Origin: JAHFQJ01 sp046050125
GTDB lineage: Bacteria; Pseudomonadota; Gammaproteobacteria; Burkholderiales; Burkholderiaceae
DNA: 20,520 bases
Direction: 5' to 3'
NCBI GenBank assembly: GCA_046050125.1
Contig: JBJOQB010000161.1
Location: 1-20,520 of the forward strand
Below the pieces are notes generated by a model. That model had not been told where the DNA came from, made no database searches, and saw only the letters and a list, made by a program, of their open reading frames with translations. Each line of letters begins with the position of its first letter. Within the stretch, counting starts at the first letter, position 1. Positions 1 through 6,529 of the stretch are shown one piece after another. The position numbers and the translations under genes were made by a program.

Positions 1-61
1 TTCCTCTTATCTTTATATTCTTCCTTATCTCTTCACTTTTACATAATTTACAGTTTAACAT
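1..61 (-). CDS. Partial 5' end of a zinc-ribbon protein, possibly a transposase
   Basis: An ATG at 61-59 (minus strand) opens a frame that stays open for 20 codons to the window edge. An AGGA ribosome-binding site (71-74) lies nine bases upstream and a TATAAT box (88-93) further up, so this looks like a true gene start. The peptide begins MLNCKLCKSEEIRKN and ends IKIRG: a CxxC knuckle followed by a basic segment. That layout resembles the N-terminal zinc ribbon of IS1-type InsA proteins and other small transposases, where C-x2-C is followed by a basic stretch and a second CxxC. The second CxxC would lie outside the window. The transposase reading is inference; any zinc-ribbon protein could start this way. 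Confidence 0.45.
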   Translation of the reverse strand, partial: MLNCKLCKSEEIRKNIKIRG

Positions 62-70
62 TTATTTTTT

Positions 71-93
71 TCCTATGATTTTTCTTTATTATA
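71..93 (-). promoter_or_regulatory. -10 box and ribosome-binding site for the left-edge gene
   Basis: Minus strand: a perfect TATAAT at 88-93 and AGGA at 71-74 precede the ATG at 61. No good -35 hexamer is visible at 17 bp, so the promoter call rests on the -10 alone. Confidence 0.35.
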
Positions 94-124
94 ATACATG
101 CCCTACTTAAATAACACTCTCAAT

Positions 125-153
125 TTGAATACTATAAATTAATCAGCTATACT
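125..153 (+). promoter_or_regulatory. Sigma-70 promoter of the 845-residue gene
   Basis: TTGAAT (125-130) and TATACT (148-153) are separated by exactly 17 bp. Transcription would start near 160, giving a leader of about 20 bases without a clear Shine-Dalgarno sequence before the ATG at 181. The same TTGAAT-17-TATA arrangement recurs at 17528-17556. Confidence 0.6.
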
Positions 154-180
154 CATAATTTAAATTTCAATAAAATTTAT

Positions 181-2718
181 ATGTTAGATGTTCGTAATAA
201 ATCAAATAGTGTTTTCACATATTCAGTATTAAATCCAAACAGAGTAAGCCCATTTCTTGTAACAAAGTTAGAACATAACAGAGTTGTGCATTTTGATAGA
301 GCAGCTGCATCGCCTGAAAGTATTGCAAAAAGCTTTGGGCATTTGAGAAGTCAAATCGATACTACTCATTTAGAAAAATTTATGCAAGAATTATCGAATG
401 TAGATGAAACTCATTATCATGAAGCACAAATGATGTTTTTTGCTTTAAATAAATTGTTAACAAATTTATCTAAGAAAAAATTAAATAGGTTAACTAAATC
501 AAATATAGTAAATAAATTAATCAATTTACCAAATGATTTAACCGAAAATAGGAGCCTAGAAATACAAGATGCAATTAGTAGATTAGAATATTTAAATAGT
601 GTATTTGAGCAAGATAGTATTGTTTTAGATGTAATTTTATATGTAACGAAACAAGCTGGTGTAGATTTACTTAAAGAACAATCTTTTTCTAGTTTTGGAA
701 ATAGAGACTCTGATTTAATAGCAATTCAAGCACAATTGGAAGATAGAAATTCTACAAAACAATATGATAGTTTAAAATTTGAGCCAAATGTTAAAAAAGT
801 AAATAACTGGGCTTCTCATAGCTCGCAGATTTTAGCTCCATTATACATTGAATGGAAAGTAGATGATAATACATTACGTATGCAAGATTATAAATTTCAC
901 ATACACCCAAATGGTATAAAAGTAATAAAAAAACAAGTCAAAGAACTAAGCATAAAAGAAAAAGTAATTTATGAATTATCATTTAAAATTAATGGCTTTA
1001 TAAACCTAATTTATGATGCTTGGAAACAATCTAAACTACCAGCAAATCAATTTAATCAGTTCTTATCTAAATTTCAAAAAGAAAATGATGATTTTGTTTT
1101 TAAGTATATAAAATATAATAAATTACATGATTTTTTTGTATTAAACCGAGATGGTAGCTTGAATATGGATAAATTAGATAATTTGCTCACACATATTTTA
1201 AAGATAAATTATTTGTTCTTTGATGATGTGTTACAGAGCTATAATTTATTTGCAAATATTGCTACGCATAAAAATATAGATAATTTCGTATTTAGCAAAA
1301 TATATGCAAATCAAGATATACAAGGTGTGGTTAAACAATTTATTAGAGATGGAATTGAGTCAAACAACTTAAAAATAAATTTTGAAGATGTAAAAAATTT
1401 CCTATTGCTACCAGCTAGTTATTTATTTATTGATGAAAAAGAATATGCTACTAAAACAAAAGACTTAAAAAAACAAGTTATTGATATTTTAAATGTAGCA
1501 AGAAATAGTAAAAATATTAAAGACAAAGCACAGAAATTAAAAAATCACAATACACCACTAAATAGGCTATTTGATATTTTTAATTTGGTTGCAGAAATTA
1601 ATTCACAAAACCAAATAAACCAAGAAATTGTTGTTAAAAAATGGGTGGTTAATAGTAAAATAAGTGGCTTAATTCTACCAATTCATCAAATGTTAGAAAA
1701 AGGAGATAGTAAAAAACAAGTTATTGATTTAATAAAATCTAAATATCCTACACATGATGAAAATGCCATTTTCGATATACTAAATTTTTTAAGGCAAGAT
1801 ATATTGAAAAAAGTAGATTCCCAATTAGATGGAGTTGCAAGGGATAAACTCCTAGAAGAAATGCGTAAAATTAGCCCCGTATTTTCTAGTTTTATCAAAA
1901 AATATGAATCTGAGATATCACAATATAATTATGTTCAATTAAGTTTTATGTTAAATGTATTTAACTGTCTAGGAGAAAAGCACTTAGCTAATTATATAAA
2001 TAGCTTTATAAATGACTTTGAGGGAATGTACGCATTTAACTTAGCATTAAGAAATGATGCTGGAATAGCCTATGTAAAAGAAAAAGTAAACTCAGGTCAT
2101 TCTAGATTTTTGCAACTAAGCGGAAGTGGTGCTAAACAAACTGTGCTAATGTTACAAAATCCTATGGCAATTAAATATTTTACAGATAACCCACAACTTT
2201 TTGATGCATGGCATTCATGTTCACATCATCGCATGGTAGCAATTAGAGAATTACTTGAAACAGAAGATGGATTTGATTTACTAAAAACTTACCCACGGTT
2301 ATTTCATAAAGATGATGTAGAAAATCTTTATGAAACGATTAATTTATTTAAAAGAAAATCATTTAAGCAACTAAAAGATAGTGGCTCAAGTTCATATGGT
2401 AAATATCTAGAATATTGGTGTAATGGAACAAATGCGGGTGAAAAAAATGCCTTAAATTCTGCGTTATTTCATTCATCGCCAGAAAATCAGCAATTTTTGC
2501 TAGAACAAGCAGTAAATGGAAATTTGAATGGTAAGAATCATTTACAAATTAAAAATACAGCAGAAGCAATTAATGATGAAAGTGTTTCAGCCCTAGTAAA
2601 ATCTAATTTTATTACATGGATTGAATTGCCATATGACAAAATGGATTCATTTTTAAATGGAAGCTCTCAACAAAGAAAACTTATTGGTGGTCAGGTATTT
2701 AAAGCAATTAAACAGTAA
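181..2718 (+). CDS. Large protein of unknown function (845 aa)
   Basis: I do not recognise this protein. It has no signal peptide and no membrane segment, is rich in Lys, Asn, Ile and Leu, and reads as mostly helical and soluble. Visible landmarks are a Cys/His cluster WHSCSHHR near residues 676-683, and a KKQVID hexapeptide occurring twice (about residues 430-435 and 511-516) that is encoded by an identical 18-base string. The C-terminal 200 residues contain Gly/Ser-rich turns (QLSGSGAKQ, DSGSSSYGKY). It stands alone: a promoter lies 28 bases upstream, a cut-off minus-strand gene is to the left, and ftsI converges from the right. Size, solubility and isolation would fit a secreted effector or toxin of a host-associated bacterium, but no secretion signal or catalytic motif supports that. 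The start is chosen because it directly follows the promoter; no ribosome-binding site is seen. Confidence 0.8.
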   Translation: MLDVRNKSNSVFTYSVLNPNRVSPFLVTKLEHNRVVHFDRAAASPESIAKSFGHLRSQIDTTHLEKFMQELSNVDETHYHEAQMMFFALNKLLTNLSKKKLNRLTKSNIVNKLINLPNDLTENRSLEIQDAISRLEYLNSVFEQDSIVLDVILYVTKQAGVDLLKEQSFSSFGNRDSDLIAIQAQLEDRNSTKQYDSLKFEPNVKKVNNWASHSSQILAPLYIEWKVDDNTLRMQDYKFHIHPNGIKVIKKQVKELSIKEKVIYELSFKINGFINLIYDAWKQSKLPANQFNQFLSKFQKENDDFVFKYIKYNKLHDFFVLNRDGSLNMDKLDNLLTHILKINYLFFDDVLQSYNLFANIATHKNIDNFVFSKIYANQDIQGVVKQFIRDGIESNNLKINFEDVKNFLLLPASYLFIDEKEYATKTKDLKKQVIDILNVARNSKNIKDKAQKLKNHNTPLNRLFDIFNLVAEINSQNQINQEIVVKKWVVNSKISGLILPIHQMLEKGDSKKQVIDLIKSKYPTHDENAIFDILNFLRQDILKKVDSQLDGVARDKLLEEMRKISPVFSSFIKKYESEISQYNYVQLSFMLNVFNCLGEKHLANYINSFINDFEGMYAFNLALRNDAGIAYVKEKVNSGHSRFLQLSGSGAKQTVLMLQNPMAIKYFTDNPQLFDAWHSCSHHRMVAIRELLETEDGFDLLKTYPRLFHKDDVENLYETINLFKRKSFKQLKDSGSSSYGKYLEYWCNGTNAGEKNALNSALFHSSPENQQFLLEQAVNGNLNGKNHLQIKNTAEAINDESVSALVKSNFITWIELPYDKMDSFLNGSSQQRKLIGGQVFKAIKQ

Positions 2719-2764
2719 TAATTTAGATTAAATATCAAATATTTTCTATAAGTATTATTATGAA

Positions 2765-2782
2765 TACCTGCTTATGCAGGTA
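2765..2782. repeat. Palindrome between convergent genes, REP-like
   Basis: TACCTGC-TTAT-GCAGGTA forms a perfect 7-bp stem with a 4-base loop in the 79-bp gap between the convergent 845-aa gene and ftsI. No T-run follows on either strand, so it is not a textbook intrinsic terminator. With its flanks it resembles the widespread CCTGCnnnnGCAGG intergenic palindromes of proteobacteria. It may stop transcription from both sides or be a dispersed repeat; only one copy occurs here. Confidence 0.5.
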
Positions 2783-2797
2783 AGACACCTAAATTAC

Positions 2798-4654
2798 TTA
2801 ATGTTGAGTAGCACCAGTAGTTTTTGTAGTTGTACTGGCACTATTATTTGGCTTATTTGCTGTGCTTGGTTTTGCAATTTCCTTATCCATTGGTACATTA
2901 AGCACACGTAAACTTACTTCAGTTACACGTGAGAATACAGGTGCTGAAACCTCTCCTCCATAATGTGAGCCATTTGAAGGCTCATCAACCATCACTGCTA
3001 CAATAATTCTAGGATTACTCATTGGAGCTAAACCAGCAAAAAAAGCACGGTATGTATTATGAGAGTAACCATTCCCCACTTGCTTATGTGCTGTACCAGT
3101 TTTTCCACCTACTCTATAACCTTGAATTTGTGCCTTAATAGCAGTTCCACCAGGTTGAGTTACCATTTCTAGTGCTTGTAGTATAACTTTGTTAGTTTCA
3201 GGGGTTATAACTTGGCGTGGTGTAATGCTGTTTATATCTCGCTTAAATAAAGTGGCAGGTATAAATTTACCATCATTTGCAAATATGGTGTAAGCTTGTG
3301 CAATTTGAAATATAGATGTTGATAATCCATATCCATACGACATGGTAGCTTTTTCAATTGGTCGCCATGTTTTAAAATTACGTAATCTACCGCTAGCCGA
3401 ACCAGGGAAATTAACCGCAGGAACTTGCCCCAAACCAACTTGTCGGTAAAAACTCCATTGGCTTTCATTATCCATTAAATTAGCAATTTTTACTGTGCCA
3501 ATATTGCTAGATTTTTGAATAATTTCTAAGGTACTAAGTTTTGAATATCTATGGCTATCAGTAATATTTTTTCCGCTAATATTTAAGCTTGAAACATCAA
3601 AAACAGAATTACCTTTAATCAATCCCTTATCTAATGCCGCAGCAATAGTTAATGGTTTCATAGTAGAACCAGGTTCAAAGGTATCAGTCAATGCATGATT
3701 TTTGCCAATTTCTCCAGCATTTGCCGTACGATTATTTGGGTTGTAGCTAGGCCAATTTGCAATAGCTAATGTTTCGCCAGTTTTAGCGTCAAGTACAACA
3801 GCCGTACCTAATTTTGCTTTATGCGTTTGCACCGCTTGCTTCAAGGCATTGTAAACTTCGGTTTGTAAATGTGAATCAATCGATAAAACTAAATCTTTAC
3901 CATTGGTTGGCTGTTTAATAATTCCTTTGTCATCAACTACATTGCCTAATCTATCTTTAACTACACGGCTTTGTCCGCTTTTGCCTGTTAAATATTTATT
4001 AAATGCTAATTCTAAACCTTCTTGTCCTACGTCTTCTAGGCTTGTAATGCCAATTAATTGTGCTGTTACTTCGCCTTGAGTATAAAAGCGTTTTGATTCA
4101 ATTAGGCTATATATACCTGGTAAATTTAGTTTTTTAATATTTTCAGCTATATCTTCCTCAATTTGATGTTTTACATAAATAAAACTACGGTCTTTATTGA
4201 GTAGTCTTTGTTTAAGTTGAGTTGCATCTAAGCTCAGTAAATTAGCTAATTTTGGTAGTTTTTGATTAAATTCTTTTATTTTTTTAATATCAATTACCAG
4301 TGGACGACATTCTTTATCTTTTCTAAAATCTGGGTCTTTAGCACAGTTTTGTAATTTTACGATATATGCTGGGTCTGCCCAAATGGTTTTTTTATTTAGG
4401 CTTGTCGCTAAATTATTATTATTTCTATCTAAAATCTTACCTCGAGATGCTAACAGTTTTATAGTGCGTTCAATACGCTTATTGCCTTGCTCTTCATAAA
4501 AATCATTGTTAAACCACTGTATCCATAAACCACGAATAATAAGGCTACTAAACATAATAAATAACAAAAATACCACTAAGCGAGAACGCCACACAGGCAA
4601 TGGAGATTGTGTTGATGTATATTGTGTTTGTACTTGTGAAAGTGTTTTAGCCAT
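2798..4654 (-). CDS. ftsI: FtsI, peptidoglycan D,D-transpeptidase (PBP3)
   Basis: Septal class B penicillin-binding protein: it crosslinks peptidoglycan stem peptides at the division site, working with FtsW and FtsQLB. At 618 aa it is of usual family length. A short cytoplasmic tail is followed by one membrane anchor (about residues 25-47), then the pedestal domain with the RGKILDRN motif (71-78). The transpeptidase domain carries all three active-site motifs: SxxK as STMK (catalytic Ser330, Lys333), SxN as SSN (382-384) and KTGT (518-521). The tail from about 595 is Ser/Thr/Asn-rich and probably disordered. Its ATG overlaps the ftsL stop by one base (TAATG), so the two are probably translationally coupled. 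Unusually, no murE or other dcw gene follows: the next gene converges from the other strand. Confidence 0.97.
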   Translation of the reverse strand: MAKTLSQVQTQYTSTQSPLPVWRSRLVVFLLFIMFSSLIIRGLWIQWFNNDFYEEQGNKRIERTIKLLASRGKILDRNNNNLATSLNKKTIWADPAYIVKLQNCAKDPDFRKDKECRPLVIDIKKIKEFNQKLPKLANLLSLDATQLKQRLLNKDRSFIYVKHQIEEDIAENIKKLNLPGIYSLIESKRFYTQGEVTAQLIGITSLEDVGQEGLELAFNKYLTGKSGQSRVVKDRLGNVVDDKGIIKQPTNGKDLVLSIDSHLQTEVYNALKQAVQTHKAKLGTAVVLDAKTGETLAIANWPSYNPNNRTANAGEIGKNHALTDTFEPGSTMKPLTIAAALDKGLIKGNSVFDVSSLNISGKNITDSHRYSKLSTLEIIQKSSNIGTVKIANLMDNESQWSFYRQVGLGQVPAVNFPGSASGRLRNFKTWRPIEKATMSYGYGLSTSIFQIAQAYTIFANDGKFIPATLFKRDINSITPRQVITPETNKVILQALEMVTQPGGTAIKAQIQGYRVGGKTGTAHKQVGNGYSHNTYRAFFAGLAPMSNPRIIVAVMVDEPSNGSHYGGEVSAPVFSRVTEVSLRVLNVPMDKEIAKPSTANKPNNSASTTTKTTGATQH

Positions 4655-4914
4655 TATTTTTCTTCAGCAAAGATTGTATTTTCTATTTTTGGTTCTACCA
4701 TGTTATTTTGAGTTGCCCACTGTAGTACATTATTTGGTTTTGAATTCAAATCATATTCGTAACTGAGCTTTTCTGTTTCTTCTTTTATTCTTAGTGATTC
4801 TTGCTTTTGCACATCTAGTTCAGAATTAATCATTCTATATCTATACCTAGCTTGTACAATAAAAACGCTACTAACTAAAATAGCTAATAACAAAAAAGCA
4901 TTCAGTTTACTCAT
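4654..4914 (-). CDS. ftsL: FtsL, cell-division protein
   Basis: Small bitopic division protein that forms the FtsQLB complex and activates FtsWI. The 86 residues show the expected layout: a very short cytoplasmic N-terminus, a membrane helix at about residues 6-21 (AFLLLAILVSSVFIVQ), and a heptad-rich periplasmic helix at about 25-55, then a WATQNNMVEP segment typical of the FtsL C-terminus. Primary sequence is poorly conserved in this family, so the call rests on topology plus its place directly before ftsI, with a one-base stop/start overlap. The start at 4914 has no clear ribosome-binding site. Upstream, a 187-bp gap holding an extended -10 promoter separates it from glyQ, so it need not depend on glyQ transcription. 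rsmH (mraW) and mraZ, usual upstream partners, are absent. Confidence 0.9.
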   Translation of the reverse strand: MSKLNAFLLLAILVSSVFIVQARYRYRMINSELDVQKQESLRIKEETEKLSYEYDLNSKPNNVLQWATQNNMVEPKIENTIFAEEK

Positions 4915-4975
4915 GGGATTTTAATACTTAGTTAATATGCTTAAATTTTAAATAAATGGCACTAATGGCACATCA

Positions 4976-5008
4976 CAGCATGCAGTTAGTAAAAGGCATA
5001 GCATGCTG
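4976..5008. repeat. Inverted repeat with twin GCATGC palindromes upstream of ftsL
   Basis: CAGCATGC (4976-4983) and GCATGCTG (5001-5008) form an 8-bp perfect inverted repeat with a 17-base spacer. Each arm contains the self-complementary GCATGC; the two centres are 23 bp apart, about two helical turns. The right arm abuts the -10 box of the ftsL promoter and covers its expected start point. It could be a paired operator or a hairpin at the 5' end of the ftsLI transcript. No T-run follows on the minus strand, so a glyQ terminator is less likely. Confidence 0.45.
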
Positions 5009-5017
5009 ATTATAGCA
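5009..5017 (-). promoter_or_regulatory. Extended -10 promoter for ftsL-ftsI
   Basis: On the minus strand TGCTATAAT is a perfect extended -10 element (TGn plus TATAAT at 5009-5014). The -35 region is poor, as is common with extended -10 promoters. Transcription would begin near 5002, leaving a leader of about 88 bases before ftsL. Confidence 0.55.
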
Positions 5018-5101
5018 TATTTAGTGTAATTAATTTTATTAAGTTTTATTATATTATTCATATATTTATGTCTCTTTATTTATTTTATATTGATACTATT
5101 A

Positions 5102-6007
5102 TTATAAACACATCGGAAAGTTTAATAACTCACGAGCTTGATAGTAGCGTTTTGCTACATCTCTTGATAATGTTCTTAGTCTTCCGATATATGTTGCTCT
5201 TTCTGTAACTGAAATTGCTCCTCTAGCATCAAGTAAGTTAAACACATGTGCTGCTTTTAGCAATTGTTCGTATGCTGGCATGGTTATGGTTTTGTTCTCA
5301 TCTAAGTTTAGTAAGTACTTAGCTTGTTCTTCATGTTGTGCAAAATGCTGAAAGAGTATATCAATATTTGAATACTCAAAATTAAACGTAGATTGTTCAA
5401 TTTCATTTTGTTTGAATACATCACCATAGCTTAACGTAATTTTTTTATCACCTTCAGTATATTCTGTCCATGTCAAATCATAAACATTTTCTACTTGTTG
5501 TAAGTACATCGCTAAACGTTCAATCCCGTAAGTAATTTCGCTGAGAATGGGTTTGCAATCTAAACCGCCAACTTGTTGAAAGTAAGTAAATTGTGTAATT
5601 TCCATACCATTTAACCATACTTCCCAACCTAAACCCCATGCTCCTAAGCTTGGATTTTCCCAATCATCTTCTACAAATCTAATATCATGCTCTTTTAAAT
5701 TTAAGCCTAAAGCTTCGAGCGAACCTAGATACAAATCAAGGATATTGCTTGGTGCTGGTTTGATAGCTACTTGATATTGATAGTAATGCTGTAAACGGTT
5801 TGGGTTTTCGCCATAGCGTCCATCTTTAGGGCGTCTTGATGGTTGTACATAAGCTGCTCTCCAAGGTTCAGGACCGATTGCACGTAGAAATGTTGCAGGG
5901 TGAGATGTTCCTGCTCCCACTTCCATATCATGAGGTTGTAGTAATGCACAACCTTGTTTTGCCCAATAGTTTTGTAGAGTTAAAATAATTTGTTGAAAGC
6001 TTAGCAT
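5102..6007 (-). CDS. glyQ: Glycyl-tRNA synthetase alpha subunit
   Basis: Alpha subunit of the alpha2-beta2 bacterial glycyl-tRNA synthetase, which charges tRNA-Gly with glycine in the cytoplasm; this subunit holds the catalytic site. From the ATG at 6007 it has 301 residues, normal for the family. Hallmarks are GCALLQP and EVGAGTSHPATF (19-40), QPSRRPKDGRYGENPNR (55-71), the long EDDWENP...GWEVW...GMEITQFTYFQQ block (113-145) and the class II motif 3-like EITYGIERLAMYLQ (157-170). The frame extends five codons further to a TTG, but family proteins begin MLxFQQ, so the ATG is preferred. A TATAAT (6037-6042) lies 30 bp upstream. The beta subunit gene glyS, normally the next gene, is missing: ftsL follows instead. 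Confidence 0.97.
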   Translation of the reverse strand: MLSFQQIILTLQNYWAKQGCALLQPHDMEVGAGTSHPATFLRAIGPEPWRAAYVQPSRRPKDGRYGENPNRLQHYYQYQVAIKPAPSNILDLYLGSLEALGLNLKEHDIRFVEDDWENPSLGAWGLGWEVWLNGMEITQFTYFQQVGGLDCKPILSEITYGIERLAMYLQQVENVYDLTWTEYTEGDKKITLSYGDVFKQNEIEQSTFNFEYSNIDILFQHFAQHEEQAKYLLNLDENKTITMPAYEQLLKAAHVFNLLDARGAISVTERATYIGRLRTLSRDVAKRYYQARELLNFPMCL

Positions 6008-6036
6008 AGACGTAAAACACAAATATTGATGTGTTT

Positions 6037-6042
6037 ATTATA
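6037..6042 (-). promoter_or_regulatory. -10 box of the glyQ promoter
   Basis: Perfect TATAAT on the minus strand; a weak -35 (TTCTTA) lies 17 bp upstream. The predicted leader is about 25 bases, too short for a T-box element. A 6-bp hairpin (AAACAC at 6015-6020 with GTGTTT at 6031-6036) could form between the -10 box and the start. Confidence 0.45.
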
Positions 6043-6152
6043 CATGGGGCGTGAGGAAATAAGAATATGTGATGTATGTTTATGTAGTATAATTATTTTT
6101 CAACATACTATTTACAAAAATAAAAAAGTACCAAAATACATAAATTTATCAG

Positions 6153-6158
6153 TATAAT
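6153..6158 (+). promoter_or_regulatory. -10 box upstream of the small zinc-finger gene
   Basis: TATAAT 34 bp before the ATG at 6193, with an AGGG ribosome-binding site at 6183-6186. The -35 region is weak. A second TATAAT lies at 6088-6093. Confidence 0.4.
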
Positions 6159-6192
6159 ACTAAGTGTATATATTTTAAATTTAGGGTAATTT

Positions 6193-6468
6193 ATGCCAAT
6201 AATAGGTAATCTACTAATATCATCACATTCAAAAACAAGTAGTTCAAGTAGCTCAGGTGGAGTAATTGACCTGCTAAATAAAATTCTTAAAAGTGGTCAA
6301 ACACTTTCTGGAAAAGGAGTTGAGCCACAAAATGTATGTTACGAATGTGGTAATAAAATTAAAGAGCAAGGTGTAATCTGTAATGTAAATCATCATTTTG
6401 AATTTTGTGGGCAGGTTTGCTTAACTAAGCATAAGGAATCAAACCATAGTTCAGATATAAAAGAATAA
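6193..6468 (+). CDS. Small Cys/His-rich protein, TRASH/FCS-like zinc finger
   Basis: Unrecognised 91-residue protein. The N-terminal third has a run of Ser (about residues 16-21) and a short hydrophobic helix (24-33). The C-terminal half carries a dense set of metal ligands: C49-x2-C52, C63, H67-H68, C72-x3-C76, H80 and H85. The pair C49-C52 plus an F71-C72-x3-C76 segment (FCGQVC) matches the pattern of TRASH/FCS-type treble-clef fingers, which bind zinc or sense metals; here this is inference from spacing. It has a plausible ribosome-binding site (AGGG, eight bases before ATG) and a hairpin just after its stop, so it looks like a real, independently expressed gene. It sits alone, divergent from glyQ and convergent with phaC. 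Confidence 0.75.
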   Translation: MPIIGNLLISSHSKTSSSSSSGGVIDLLNKILKSGQTLSGKGVEPQNVCYECGNKIKEQGVICNVNHHFEFCGQVCLTKHKESNHSSDIKE

Positions 6469-6473
6469 TTTTA

Positions 6474-6506
6474 TTAGGGTGTTTTATACTTATATATACA
6501 CCCTAA
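6474..6506. terminator. Hairpin between convergent genes
   Basis: TTAGGGTGT (6474-6482) and ACACCCTAA (6498-6506) form a perfect 9-bp stem with a 15-base loop in the 61-bp gap between the small zinc-finger gene and phaC. Neither side has a strong T-run, but its position between converging stops suggests a shared terminator. Confidence 0.55.
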
Positions 6507-6529
6507 AACTAACTAAACAATTAACAAAT

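Noticed and set aside
4506..4766. Plus-strand reading frame across the ftsI-ftsL junction
   Set aside because: It is antisense to two clear division genes, and the peptide shows no recognisable feature.
6008..6022. TTG-initiated extension of glyQ
   Set aside because: Family proteins begin with MLxFQQ, matching the ATG at 6007; the added residues are not conserved.
6008..6060. T-box riboswitch upstream of glyQ
   Set aside because: The predicted leader is about 25 bases, far too short, and T-boxes are essentially absent from most proteobacteria.
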